Notes: a model not told the origin generated them from the letters alone. A stretch of 64,000 nt of DNA from Skeletonema tropicum (GCA_037178625.1 CM074139.1:1922001-1986000), one strand, 5' to 3'. Shown: positions 32,542 to 44,481, counted from the stretch's first letter. Numbers and translations: made by a program.

Positions 32542-33310
32542 GTTCCATTTAGGCGAAACTGACTCCTTAAAAAATCAGCTATTTTTTAACACACACCCAT
32601 CTTGGGCATAAAGTCTCATAGGTGGATAAGTTATGGGATCCAAATAACCGAACCACCTCCTTCATCCTTCAATCAAGCTACCGGCGCCAAAATCAACTCT
32701 GCACCATGGCAGACCATGGCGAACTGTAGTATGCCACTCTTCCTAAAGGCAGAACGGAGTCGGAAGAACAGGAGAGAACACGAGCAATATACAGTGAGGC
32801 TGCGGGGCGGCTTGGAATCTGCGGTGAAATAGGACTGCAAAGAATGAAGCGGATGGAGAGAGATTGAAGATTGACCAGCAGCAAAAAAACAAATGTGGTG
32901 CACACAACAGAGCGAGGACAACCACCACAGGAACCACAGCAAGAATAGTGGATACGGTGTTGAGGGGCCGATAATTATTTCAATGGTTAGGTGCAATTGG
33001 TAGCACCTGAAGAGAAAGCATGGCACGTCGGAGAACAAATTAATTCGAAATTACGCCGGAGCAACTTGACTGCGAAGTACACATCATGCAAAATCAAAGC
33101 AAGAAAGTTGATGCGGTATCACAATTTAAAGCACTTCTCCATGTATTGTATCCTACGAGATATATAGTCGATTGCTGCTGAAAACGATCGACAAGTGCTG
33201 CTTTGTAACGTTGCATGCGTAGTATTTTTGCTGCAGCTGTCAGGGAACTGGAGATCACATCAATTCACGCTGTAAATAATTCGAGTGTAGGAAGACCGAG
33301 AAATCCTCAA
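32542..33310. other. Unique spacer between inverted and direct duplications
   Basis: No supported gene. It contains aaaaaat-cagct-atttttt (about 32570-32588), a small AT stem. The junction at 33311 enters a truncated RRM copy. Confidence 0.5.
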
Positions 33311-34457
33311 TAAATTGCCATCAACGATGCCATGATGAATGCGAGCTCTGCGTAACTTGCCATACTGAGAGAATACCTTGTACAGCTCTCCCTCGGTCAT
33401 ATCATCTGGCACATGGAAAACGAACAGATCCTTCTTGGGTCGTGCACCCGCCGCTGCCGCTGGGTATCGTCCTGCTGTTCCAGTTCCATCCTCTCCTTCG
33501 CCTTGACAAGCACTAGCATCAGCAATTGTGCCAGGCGGAGGAGGACTTTGATTCGACGGCGTGGAAGCGGGATATGGATATGGATATCCCCGGTTCGTTT
33601 GATTGTTTGCGCCATCACCATAGTCCATCATTACCAGGAGATCTTCCTTGTCTATGAGAGCCTTAATCGTTTCATGACTGTGGAGCTTACGAACGTTTAC
33701 AAGGAGAGGGTCGTACTCTCCATGTGGTGCGAGGTAAGGAGGAGGCGATGAAGAGGGTGACCTTGTGGGCTGTAGCTGTAGCGGTAGTTGCTGTTGCTGT
33801 TGATTCACCTCCAAGTGAGGAGGAGCAGAACGTGATCTTTCTAATTGTTGTAGTCGTAGCCATGGCTCGAGAGTCGAAGTTGATGGGCCTCCTATGGGGC
33901 CGGGGCTGGTACTGGGACTTGGGCTGGGGCAAAGCCCGACGAAGATGGAATCAACCGACCCACTGCCACTGGAACTGTATCTATGGTCGAAGCCGAGCTG
34001 TTCTATCGCTGGCAATCGGGTTTCATACCGAGGCCACGGTTGCGGCTGAAACTGGGGGGCTCCAAAATGACCGGCGAAGACAGCACTTTGCTGGTGATTA
34101 TGCCATGGGCATGGATTATGAGGTCCTCCACCTCGGTTATGATGATGGCAGTAATCCAAAAGGAGCACAACCTACTTGTACTTGTACATTGTTAGCATTA
34201 GCATCCACTTCGGCCGCCTGGGCTGGGTCGTACGAATATGCGCCTGCGATGGAATGATTGATGGAATGATTGGTGAAATCCTTGGCAGTGGCAAGGCCAT
34301 CACCATCACCATCACCATCATTACCGCTGATGACTGAGTTTTCATATTGTGATGACTCATAGTTCCACTGCGACTGTGCGTTAGCAGCTGCGTGAATATT
34401 GTCCATCGTCATCGTAAGTTTTATGAGATGCTCTCTATCTCTACTTGGCTCGTCCAT
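33311..34457 (-). pseudogene. Truncated RRM copy R1'
   Basis: Direct copy of R1 (offset about 9,239) starting inside the RRM at the ccatcaacgatgcc junction. It keeps RNP2 (LFVFHV) but has lost RNP1, the intron and the last exon; the frame then reads foreign residues (NLLRISRSS). It shares R1's N-terminal frameshift and carries one extra gatggt pair in the leader repeat. Non-functional as an RRM. Confidence 0.85.
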
Positions 34458-35330
34458 GCTATCTGTTGCTTGGTACGTTCTCGTGTGATTGTGCAGGATA
34501 AGAAATATCACTGCCTGGGATGAAAGGAACGTCTGAGACTGAGATGTTCAAACTTTGTGTATGACTCTCGTTTGTCAAGAACCGCGACATGTATGTCACG
34601 ACGAAACGAGATATCCCTTCGTGTCATTCCTATTCCTTTCGGTTCCTTTACAAATTTTACACGTAGTACGGGATTACATTCTGCAACGAAGGAGAACGAC
34701 ATTGAAGTGGTATTAAAGAGTCGCCGGACAATTTGTTCTGTCTCACAATCTCTGATCAGACACGTGATTTGAGATTGAAGAAGGTTGAAGAAGGTACACA
34801 ATACGTCAGTATGACGCACATTAATAGAGGGCTGAGAAGTAGGAGAGGGAATAAGTAGGTCAAACACAAATGTTGGACACAAACTCAAAAAATTGCTGTT
34901 GGCTCACTCTTCGCTCATCACTCACATCTCACACCTCACATCATCAGCAACAGAAGTTTCATTCGACGTCGACAAATCTTTCAACACTGCAAATACTTAG
35001 CTATCATGTATTATAGTAATCGAAATATTACTACCAGTTAAAATTGCGTGAAAACCGTGTGATGTGTCTGAATCTGAAACATCCAATCTTGGAAAATATC
35101 CAACTTGAAAATGTTCGTGATTGCTCCATGGTATTATAAGCTTGCGACATATGTATATAGCGGTCAGTGTCTATGAATAAAAGTGCTGAACAGCAGAGAT
35201 AGTTGTGTGATGCAATGTCCTTCACTTCTTGTCCAGTTGACGAAATTCAACTCCATATTATTCGTCTTCTTTCATAGATATAGGTGAAGTGACAGAGTCT
35301 TTTTTGCAAAATTTAGCAGCTCAAACCGAT

Positions 35331-36708
35331 TTAGGTAGATAAGCGATGTTGATTACGGCGAGCTCTCCTCTTGTCAGCACTATTCATTTTCGTTCCTTTG
35401 TTGGCGGAAATGGAGGTATTGGCTGGAATAGGACGAGGAGTATCCCTGTCCCTGCAATAAGTGACTACCAGAGCTTTCTTGTTCTTCTCGCCCACCTGAA
35501 TATAAGAAGAGGAAGCGAGTTGTATGAGTGAATACACATAAATAGGCATACTAATATCGCATCATCTCTCAATCCTATCATTTCTTTGAAAGATAGACTC
35601 ACCTTATAGCCATTGAGGCTATGAACCGCAACAACCGCATCGCTGAAGCGCTTGAACGTGACAAAGCCAAATCCTTTTGACACGCTTTTACCATCAACGA
35701 TGCCATAATGAATGCGAGCTCTGCGCAACTTGCCATACTGAGAGAATAGCTTGTACAGCTCTCCCTCGGTCATATCATTTGGCACATGGAAAACGAACAG
35801 ATCCTTCTTGGGTCGTGCACCCGCCGCTGCCTCTGGGTATCGTCCTGTTCCAGTTCCATCCTCTCCTTCGCCTTGACAAGCACTAGCATCAGCAATTGTG
35901 CCAGGCGGAGGAGAAGTTTGATTCGACGGCGTGAAAGCGGAATGTGGATATGGATATTCTCCGTTCATCATTACCAGGAGATCTTCCTTGTCTATGAGGG
36001 CCTTGATCGTTTCATGACTGCGGAGCTTACGAACGTTTACAAGGAGAGGGACGTATTCTCCATGTGGTGCGAGGTAAGGAGGAGAGGGCGATGATGAGGG
36101 TGACCTTCCAGGCTGAGGTTGTAGCTGTTGATTCAATTCCAACGTAGGAGGAGCAGAATGTGATCTTTGTCTTTGTTGTAGCCATGGCTCGAGTGATGGA
36201 CCTCCTATTGGGCCGGGGCTGGTACTGGGACTTGGGCTGGGACAAAGTTTGACTACGATGGAATCAACTGATCTACCCCCACCGGAATTGTAGCTATGGT
36301 CGAAGCCGAGCTGTTCTATCGCTGGCAATCGGGGCTGAGGCCGAGGCCACAGTTGCGGCTGAAGCTGGGGGGCGCCATAATGACCGGCGAAGGCAGCACT
36401 CTGCTGGTGATTATGCCACGCACGTGGAATATGAGGTCCTCTTCCTTGGATATGATCATTACCGTAACCAACAAAAGGAGCACAACCCACTTGTACATTG
36501 TTGGCATAAACTTGGCCTGGGCCTGGGTCTGGACTGGGTCGTACGAATATGTGCCTCCAGTGGAATGATGGATGAAATCATTTTCTACGGCAACGAGTGT
36601 TTTTTGATTTTGAGACGACTCACTACTTCTACTCATCTGTGACTGCGCGTTACTAGCATTACTAGCATCAGTATGAAAAGCTCTCCTTGCCGGTTCCATG
36701 TCTTCCAT
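35331..36708 (-). pseudogene. RRM copy R4, frameshifted, promoter split by insertion
   Basis: Same layout as R2: ATG at 36708, exon 1 to 35603, intron 35496-35602 (107 bases, four more than R2), exon 2 35495-35331 ending LST. A 4-base deletion at about 36518 (cttggcctggg versus cttgggctgcctggg in R2) shifts the frame after QTQAQA, so the start is separated from the intact RRM. An internal in-frame ATG could still give an RRM protein lacking the first ~70 residues. An insertion (36718-37834) sits two bases short of the ATG-proximal leader, separating the gene from its promoter. Confidence 0.8.
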
Positions 36709-36717
36709 CGTCGAATG

Positions 36718-37438
36718 CCACTTCTTTCCGCGCTGCTATTTCCTTTGCTTCCCTCGCCTCTGCTTCCTTGACAGCCTTCTGTGATGCCCTCAATTTCTCC
36801 TTCAGTTCACGTATCACCTCATCTTTTGCCGCTATCAACTCATCTTTTGCTGCTAACTGTTTGTTTGACTTGTTTGCAACTGCTAATTTATTGTTATTGA
36901 TTTGCTTCCTCTCCTTTGTTGCGATAGTCTTCTCTTTTGAAGCCTCCTTCTTCATCTCTTTTGCGTCAGTAGCTGCTTTTGTTGCGGCGGCCATTTTGAC
37001 ATTAGCTGTAGTCGTCGCCTCTGCTGCACGCTGCATCTTCTTTTCAGCCCTCTCCTGCAATTTCTCTGCCCCCTTCTCAATGGCGCTCACTTTCATTGCA
37101 GTCTCACGTTCAAACGATTGCATTTCTCTTGCGGTAGTCTCGACTTTCCTTTTCAGTTGTTGGTTATCAGCAGACAATACTTCTATTTGTTTATCTCGCC
37201 TTTGCGTTGCCCTCTTCAGATCGTATACTCTTGGATCCGTCTTCTTATTATCTGACGTCGGCGCCTTTGTTGGCTGTGACGGATTCCGCTGGACGTTCGG
37301 GGCATGCGGTGCATTGGATTTCTTCTGCTCACCACCCTTTATTTTGCGGCTAAAAGTTCTCTTCCTCTTTCTCTTTTTTGGCTTTGGCGCTGCCTCGGCA
37401 CCGGCCGCCATTGCGGTATCATCATTACTCTCTTCCAT
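36718..37438 (-). CDS. Lys/Ala-rich coiled-coil protein, 3' end cut at insertion edge
   Basis: ATG at 37438 (MEESNDDTAM) is the most plausible start; the frame is open upstream to 37606. Residues ~18-35 are highly basic (KPKKRKRKRTFSRK, nuclear-signal-like), followed by a Pro/Asn linker and a long coiled coil of heptads rich in Lys, Glu and Ala (from about 75 to the end). The frame runs past the insertion edge into RRM leader DNA (GRHGTGKESFSY), so the natural C-terminus is lost or the element truncated itself. Family unrecognised. The position suggests a passenger or accessory gene of the insertion. The long opposite-strand frame over the same DNA is a shadow. Confidence 0.5.
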
Positions 37439-37598
37439 TGTCGCTTTTGTGCACCGCTGAGATCTCTGCTTGTTGCTTTCGGAGCATCGAGCTCTCCGAT
37501 GCGTTGAGTCTTTTGAAGATCGGAGTTTTGTCGACAAGATTGGCTGGTTTGGCAGCAAAATCTCCACCGGGTTAGCACTTTGGACCACCAAACTCTTT

Positions 37599-37631
37599 GG
37601 CCGCATAGACCATACCCCTGTCTATGCGGCC
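37599..37631. repeat. Hairpin ggccgcatagac / gtctatgcggcc
   Basis: Perfect 12-bp stem with a 9-base loop (37611-37619), inside the 1.1-kb insertion, upstream of the coiled-coil frame. Could be a terminator or a nested transposon end. Confidence 0.85.
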
Positions 37632-38023
37632 TAACAGTTTCATAGTATAAAAACAAGTAATAACAGAGAAAAAGCTGCCAAAGGGTCCTATTTCTTACGC
37701 CAATCAGGCGATGGCCAATTTTGGCCATGGTCAAAAAATTTTGAGAAAATTCTTGGCGCGCACCACTCGTGACTCCCCAAAAAACACAGGGCTTGCTCCC
37801 CCCTATTGCCGTTCCCATGTCCATGTCGTTCATTGTCGAATGTGTTGTTGTTCTGTCGAGCTTCTAGTCAATAGATATTGTTGTAGATGGCTTTCGGTTG
37901 CTTGGTACGTTCGCATGGAAAGAGACCGGCAGGAAAGAAATATGTACGTGTTGCTTGAGCTCTGGCACGACATCACGATTGAAACGCACTCAGTTGTGAA
38001 AACTTAAGGCCTTAATAGAGATA

Positions 38024-38619
38024 CTGTACGGCTGGGTTCAAATAGCACTTTTGAATTCATTACTGGTAGTTCGACAACGAATGAGGTATCAATGAGATCC
38101 TATGGACCAACAGGATCAGATATCTGTTTCATCTGGGCCTGTGAGACCAGTAGTTGTTGTGTTATTGGCGGCCGTAGGAGAGGGTATTTCACCATGGTTT
38201 AGCTCATTTTGAGTGATGACTTTCTCGAAGAAAACTCTTGTACGTAGGAATTAATTTTGTTTTAGACCGGCACTCAATCTGTCTCATCTAATTTCTGAAA
38301 ATGGGAATCCCTCACAAACAAGACAGGCGCAAATAAAATGTGCTAGGGTAAAATTTTTCATCACGCTTGGCGCTAGATAATTTTAAATTACCCCAGCTCA
38401 TTTTATTTGCGCCTGTCTTAAATGCTTCAAATGCATAAAAAAAATCGGGGACCACTTTACTCATTCAATATCATATAAAATTGCATGTTTTAATTTTCTA
38501 CTACATGCTACTAGTTCTTGCCCGTGTAGTGCAAAAAAAAGCAGGAAAATATTCCGACGAGAACATTTTGAAAAGTGGTCCCCCGATTTACATGGTGCTA
38601 TTTGAACCCAGCCGTACAG
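38024..38619. mobile_element. MITE with 25-bp TIRs and TA duplication
   Basis: CTGTACGGCTGGGTTCAAAT... at 38024-38048 is perfectly inverted at 38595-38619, flanked on both sides by TA (38022-38023, 38620-38621). A TA target and ~600-bp size without coding capacity fit a Tc1/mariner-type miniature element. Internal inverted repeats occur (38320-38419; also atcgggg-accacttt at about 38445 versus 38570). Confidence 0.85.
38320..38419. repeat. Nested inverted repeat inside the MITE
   Basis: aagacaggcgcaaataaaat... (21 bases, 38320-38340) pairs perfectly with 38399-38419. Possibly a smaller element inserted in the MITE, or part of a folded element core. Confidence 0.85.
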
Positions 38620-38631
38620 TAAGTAAGTGTT

Positions 38632-38683
38632 GAAGAATGATAAAGTCACTGGGATTACTGGGACAGTGACTTTATCATTCTTC
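38632..38683. repeat. Perfect 20-bp-stem hairpin
   Basis: gaagaatgataaagtcactg (38632-38651) and its exact complement (38664-38683) surround a 12-base loop. It begins 11 bases after the MITE. Could be a tiny foldback element or a small-RNA precursor; no direct evidence of transcription. Confidence 0.9.
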
Positions 38684-41600
38684 CACCCTACTAGGATCTT
38701 CAGACACCTGTCTGAGTCACTTGGAGGAGCTGGGCCAAATCGGACCTGGATTGACTAAGGACGGCTGAATTGCTAAGGACGGCTGAATCGACGTACAGAC
38801 TCAAAATTTGCTGATATATTCAAGAACTTGTGCATCGGACATGAAAACGATGTGAAGAAGCGCCCATCATCATGACTTCCGCCATTCTTTCGTGCACAAA
38901 ATAACACTCGATGGCGAATAAAGGGAAGCTAGAATCACTAGAATATGATACAGTAATCAGTGGTCTTTTGTATGGTAGAGCAGACGGAAGTCGCCTAGGA
39001 GGGAAACTGGCTCGTAGTTGTCGATGACATCGAGATTATGTACTTGGATGTTGGATGTGGATGAAGACACAACGTAGTGGTGAACCAACCAGTCCAGTAT
39101 TTCTTTTGCAGCCTCAACACAAACAACAACATGAATTTGTTTATGAAAGATTGAGGTGCTTAAAATGTCACCGCCGTATTAGCGAAATCGAAATGCTTTG
39201 CATATATTATCTGCTGCCATCGGTCAAGAAAGATCCGCACCGCTCGTAAAAGCATTTTCCTACTGTTGTATATGCGAGAGATCATGGACAAGAATAGATC
39301 AATCAGTTTTCTATCTCTTCGTTGCAGCTTCTCTGCAACGTCAGTCATCCTGTTTGAAACAGATACGACTTAGCTTTGATCCACAATTCGCTTGATGTAC
39401 AAATACACGAACAAACGAATCCTCTGGACGTATTTAAGTTGGTCACAACGCATGTACGTTGATGTGACTGTATGCGTGGATAGTGCAAAGACAATGAGGT
39501 AGAATGCAATTTGAAAAATGTGTATTGAAACAGAAACAACACAAGATGACCAAGTGATAGTACATACATGCAAAAAGGAGAGAATGTCATATGTTACAAG
39601 CAGCTCGATCATTGATCATCAGAGGATACAATAATGATAAAAATAAGTTGACGGCAATGGCTGAAATGGACAGACTCGCAGCAGCAGCAGGGCTTGTTAC
39701 ATACAGCCTAGGATCAAATAATCATGCAATTACACGCAAAGGACCCATTATGTGAGCACTTACAATTAAACAACAATAACTGATATGCAAATCAAATGAA
39801 TCAATTTGCCACAATAGAATTCAATATGAAGTGATTCTGCTTCTTTAGGACGTGCTGGATTATTATTTAGGTGCCTCGTTATTTTTAGGTGCATCCTCAT
39901 GTTATGCTGCGGTAGACCAGCTCTTGGTGCTCACCAACGTTCCATCGTTTTATTCATCATGTAGCATGGACATGCATGTACTTAGCTGAGAATCTGTTAG
40001 AATCTCTGGTCCATCCTCTAACCTCAGGTCCTCTAGCCTCTCCTATCAATCAACCAATGCCAACAGTAGCATCGAATCCCCTCCCTCCTTTCCTCCTCTC
40101 TTTCTCTTCTTCCTCCCTCCTTTCTTTCTCCTCCTCCTTTCCTCCTCCTTCTTTCCCCCCCTTTTTCTCCCTCCTTGCGCCCTCTACTTTCCCCCCAGCC
40201 GAGCTGGCACAAGTGCTGATGAGACTCTCTCTAGTGGTTAAGGGTTCCCGTGGGTTAAGTATAGGTTGGAGCTACATAGTCGCTAGTCGACTAGCTACAA
40301 AACGTACTGATTCCCATGTAGATTTCTACACAGCTAGTCACAAGCTAGTCACGGTACTAATAATCCAATTTAGATGTCGTTCAGTTTTCTTCACAAAGGA
40401 ACTCAATATGTACCACAAGATTGCCAATACCATAACAAAATTGCCCATAACATGGCCACCATGGCGTTCCGCTCCCTACGGGCGCTTCTATTGCATCGAC
40501 AAAGCTGTTTGAACAATATTATCGACTCAGTAAGTCGATACAGTCATGGTTGACAACATGGGCCATGCTTAGCACCTGCATATTGTACATTCATTAATAA
40601 TTGCAAATTCTGTAAACCAATTATCATCTTCATCGATGGACCGATGGATCGTCCAAGATCAATGAACGTCATCGTCCTGTTGCATACGAAGGAATAGGAT
40701 TATTGCATCTTGTTTTCTACTGCTGTTCGGTTCGATGCGGCGGTGCAATATGCTTGCTATACATTGTTGTGTGTTTTAATGTTCGGAAGCACTGATGTGA
40801 AGAACTTGTGTTCCATCACTCAAAATAAGTCGGATCAACACACTCTCTCTGTAGTGCATGAAGTCAACAGCAACCCCCCATGCGGACACCGCTTATTGAA
40901 TCGTAATGACACGATATTGTGCCCAGTTTATTGTTGAATAGACATTCCATTGCCATGCCACACGAAGGATAAGGCCGATCTTTTGTGAACCACCAAACCG
41001 AAGTTTCCATGTTAACGAAGGGCTACGATCATAGACGGCTCATCCTCAGCGGCGATTATTGCAGCATCCTATCATAAACTTTTTGATTGTTGCCCACGCA
41101 TGCCACTTTTATTAATGATACTCATTTGATGCAGTAAAGACCGTCATAGGTGAGAGAGGCGTGTTGTGTCATACAACACACGAACACGAGTTTTTAAAAG
41201 GCAGCATTGGCGGACACAATCGCAATATATACGCACTTCCGCCTCACCAACCGATCATACCAATCATGATAGACGTGCGGAGTAATAATTATCGCTGGAT
41301 TGCCTCTCCCAATCAATTGTTGTTGTGATAACACGTGCCGACTATCTCGGCCCATCTGGTTGGCGGCCGACTAGCTACATGAAAAACAGTACTATTTGAT
41401 CGATACGACCGCTTCGAACGCACTTCCACTGCATAAACGTTCTCATATGAACCAATGGGAGTCGACGATACGATAACAGGGATAGCTTCCGACATTACAA
41501 TGGAAAGGGGAGCAAATTGGTCGCCATGGTTGGGATGTCATTGGTTTTTGGAGGTCGAAGTTCCTCGAAGTTGAAGGGTTTTTTGAATTCCTACCGTAGA

Positions 41601-41798
41601 GTTTTGGTACATATTTCTACGGCAAAACAAATTCCACACAAGACTCAAGGGCATCGTAGTGCCCTCTTGAAAGGCACCTTTCAACCAATATCAATGCAAA
41701 CCCTGGATGGGCGGCCTGCCCAGACTATTGTCGAAGGGGTCGGTGTCCTCTATTAGGACATTCTGACGGGTCTTGTGCACAATAGGCAGGGTCATAAG
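38684..41798. other. Gene-poor region
   Basis: No gene supported over about 3.1 kb. 38692-38729 is an interspersed repeat shared with 13260. 40080-40195 is a C/T-only tract (ctcctttcctcc-type), which makes a spurious Pro/Ser/Phe-rich frame. A short Met-initiated presequence-like frame starts near 40462 (MAFRSLRALLLHRQ) but has no continuation that I can find. Confidence 0.5.
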
Positions 41799-43041
41799 CA
41801 GGGCACATAAAAGAATGGGCTGAGCCACAAAAAAAGGCCTCTGCACCATGCGCGTTATCACAATAGTATGTAGCAAAATAGGTACCAGTAAATTTCTAAC
41901 AGTATGATTGACATCTACTTGTGCACCCGATGCCAAAGACCAAGCATAGCATAGTCACACAAAACCACCTTTGCCACAAGTTTGTAAACCTGTGTCAATC
42001 CAGCCCAATGTCGTTCCAGCGCGGTGACGAAGTGTATCGCATAATTCTGCAAAAGATTGTTCATTCTAGGTTTGCTGTTGTTTTCCGTCAGTGGAAGGAA
42101 GAGCATTGTCCAAAGCACGACGTGTCTCTGAGATCAAAGTTGAAAGCAAGCGTGGACACGAATAAGAGCAGCAAACATCAAAAGCGACCAGCACCCGAGC
42201 CACCTAGCACATCCAATGAAGTAGATGCGAAAAAGTCAAAGAAGAGTTAATAATATTTAATGTGTAATAAATGTGAGTCCATAATAAAGTGTGATAAAAT
42301 ATTAAGAACTTCTCTTGCACTCACCTCTCATTTTAAGTTTCTTACTAAGCAAAGCAAACATTCAATTTTAAATACAATTATCCCGCCAACGATGACAGCG
42401 GGTCTTCTTCATTAGCAGATGCTCCTGTTGATATCAGTTCTGTCGTGTTTTTGTCTTTGTCGGAAATGGTTGTGTCCGTGGATCTCGGCTAAAAAAAATA
42501 AATGTGCTTGTGTCAGTGGATCGGCTCCAACAAAATGATGCACAGTGATGGGGATAATTAAACCTGTCTTACCGGCGATGGCGAGGGATCTTAATTAATT
42601 TCCTGAACTGTTGTTGATGTTGGTTCGACGGCAGCGCTCGTCTTTGTCGGCAATGGTATGATGCATCGGTGGTCGGAGGATTATCGATGATGTGCTGTTA
42701 CCATCATCATATGCACAATAACTGATGCCCCTATATTTCTCGACATGGCGGATTCATAGTCCAATAGCATGATAGAAGGCAAATGCGTCGGATCGAGAAA
42801 TAAAATGGGCATAGCCATTGACATAATTTTTACTAGCACAGCGTCATGGTGAACCATGGTGAATATGTCATCGAAGTGTTTTGAGGAGGTTTGAGTGCAG
42901 AATTTTGATAACACGCACGGTGGTGTGGATGGAAAGGGCGCCCCCCCTAAACGGTTGCATAAGTACGGAAAATTATCTAGATGAAAAAGAGGGCACCACT
43001 TTTTCAATTTTGTGGTTCAGCCCATTCTTTTATGTGCCCTG
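41799..43041. mobile_element. Non-autonomous transposon, TIR cagggcacataaaag
   Basis: The 24-bp terminal repeat (starting cagggcacataa, ending gaatgggctg) is inverted at both ends, and the same TIR bounds the 3.1-kb element at 45870-48955. Internal homology: the 3' coding end of that element's gene (41975-42250) and a tract with tttttactag and catggtgaaccatgg (about 42825-42855). Flanking 8-mers differ (gtcataag, cgagagac), so either the duplication has mutated or the ends come from two insertions. Confidence 0.8.
41975..42250 (+). pseudogene. C-terminal remnant of the 645-aa transposon protein
   Basis: Residues HKFVNLCQSSPMSFQ, EVYRIILQKI, SRFAVVFRQWKEEHC and HDVSLRSKLKASVD align one-to-one with the end of the 46107-48147 product (KFVSLCQSPSMAFQ, EVYQIILPKM, SRFSVVFRKWKEAHC, HEMSLRSSLKAG). 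It ends in a similar Lys-rich tail (KKSKKS). The rest of the gene is deleted. Confidence 0.85.
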
Positions 43042-43462
43042 CGAGAGACCAACCTCTCTCTCTATCTCTAGTGGTTATAGGTTGGAGCTAGTCACGGGCC
43101 TATGTGACAAGCAAGGTGACTAGCTGAAAAGGCCCCTTATACGACCTGCCCTGGTCTCTCGTCTCGACTCGGCCGAGACGAGATAGACGGGATTTTTTGG
43201 GTCGAGACAGGTGTCTCGTCTCGGCACCCTCTGTCTCGGAGCATTTCGGGATTTTTTTCATCACTTTCTCATAGCCAACCATGACGAAGAACAATTCGTT
43301 TCTGCGGCTACGATACTTCTGATTTCATCAGCACGATTCCAATCTCACATCATAACAAGACTATCCCTTTGACACCTTTGGGTGCGTTCACAAGACTTGT
43401 TCATTGGGGTTTGATTATTTTTTTGATGAATTCAACTCATTATCTTCATCTATTCTGAAATC
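43042..43462. other. Flank with gtctcg/cgagac repeats
   Basis: 43150-43240 holds many copies of gtctcg or its complement, mirrored by a similar cluster at 45755-45846. These are probably subterminal repeats of the hAT element. No gene. Confidence 0.6.
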
Positions 43463-44481
43463 ATGGTCGATGCTATCACCGATGCCGATGCTATCACTGA
43501 TGCCGATGCAGCTTCTACTGCCAGCAGGAACGAATCGTTGGAATCGTCGGGTGACGAAGACGATGATGTCAAATGCAAAGAGCGAAAACCATCGGAATCC
43601 TCGAGCGACGAAGAAGATTGGGATGACAAATGCATTTGCAAACATTGGAAGGGTGATAATCCGATGTGTAGTGAACCAGGACACAAGCAGTTGAGAAAGT
43701 TTGCAATCCGTATGAATGGAGCACATGAGGATTGGGCGCATGCATATTGCACAGACCATGTTCTTCATTGTAATGCAGTTCTGGCTTTTGAAGGTAAGTA
43801 GTAATTGAACACATTGCCATTATTGAATATGAATTGACTCGACCTTGTCTAATAAGTTGATGCAACTCATCAAAGATCTTATGGTTGATGTCGAGAAGGA
43901 GGCTAATACAAATACAAATGATAATGGTGGTGAAGGTGGAAGTATTGCAGTACCGCAAGTATCTTCTAAATCAGAAGACATGAGCTTCGCTTTCTTGGGT
44001 GCATTTGACTTCGACGACGATGCAGCAGCAAATGATGACGAATTGACTGATGACAATATTCGGATCCGATGTGAAGCCCAGCTGCAGCTTAAGAACTCCT
44101 GGAGCAAATGCCGATGCAAGATGGAGAAAGAAAGTTTAATGATCCATTGAAGCGTTGGAAACAAATCGCTCACCAATTCCCTGAACTTGCAACACTTGCA
44201 CAAGAGTACCTGTGAGATATTCCAGCAACGTCCGCTCCCTTGGAAAGAATCTGGAGCAGGGCAGCTAGAGTAATTACAGCAAAGCGATCTTGCATTGATC
44301 CCATTGTTACTTGCCGCATCGATGCATCATGTTTGTTGAAGAAAATACAAGCCTCATCCGCAAAAATTGGGACGAACTCATGCCAGATGTCCCTTTGAAT
44401 GAGTTTCTACTCCCTCCTTCTTTTGAGGACAAGGATGAGAGTGGGGATCCAATTGATGCTGGCCAGAACAATGAGTACTAA
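43463..44481 (+). pseudogene. hAT-family transposase remnant
   Basis: The first part (43463-43790) is acidic, with CKHWKGDNPMCSEPGHKQL and AHAYCTDHVLHCNAVLAFE, matching the hAT core around the conserved Cys/His; a GTAAGT donor follows at about 43795. Acidic and helical pieces follow (ELTDDNIRIRCEAQL). At 44135-44330 comes the hAT dimerisation domain: NDPLKRWKQIAHQFPELATL, TGA stop at about 44215-44217, then DIPATSAPLERIWSRAAR. A last frame change leads to FVEENTSLIRKNWDEL and a stop at 44479-44481. The in-frame stop and frame changes mark it as dead. The family assignment is confident because of the IPATSAPLERIWS signature. Confidence 0.85.

Larger units (their letters stand above)
33311..36717. 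repeat. Direct re-duplication of the R1-R2 block
   Basis: Matches 24072-27475 in the same orientation (offset 9,239 rising to about 9,279 because of small indels, for example 34 extra bases near 34808-34842). It contains R1' and R4 and the shared flanks. Homology resumes after the insertion, at 37835-37920, with the R2 promoter. Confidence 0.9.
36718..37834. mobile_element. 1.1-kb insertion flanked by 8-bp duplication gtcgaatg
   Basis: The RRM promoter sequence gtcgaatgtgttg is interrupted: gtcgaatg occurs at 36710-36717 and again at 37835-37842, with 1,117 foreign bases between. Uninterrupted versions lie at 27470 and 28440. An 8-bp target-site duplication fits hAT- or P-type transposition, but I found no clear terminal inverted repeats. 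It carries a coiled-coil reading frame and a 12-bp-stem hairpin. Confidence 0.7.

Noticed and set aside
33724..34257. 177-aa plus-strand frame within R1'
   Set aside because: Antisense of the Gln/Pro-rich RRM-protein N-terminus; equivalent frames occur opposite all RRM copies.
36687..37460. Long plus-strand frame (257 aa, Phe/Ser/Ala-rich)
   Set aside because: It is the exact antisense of the Lys/Ala-rich coiled-coil gene; gct/gaa codon bias on one strand keeps the other open.
39976..40512. 178-aa frame with Pro/Ser/Phe-rich start
   Set aside because: Created by a pyrimidine-only tract; no homologous motif beyond it.
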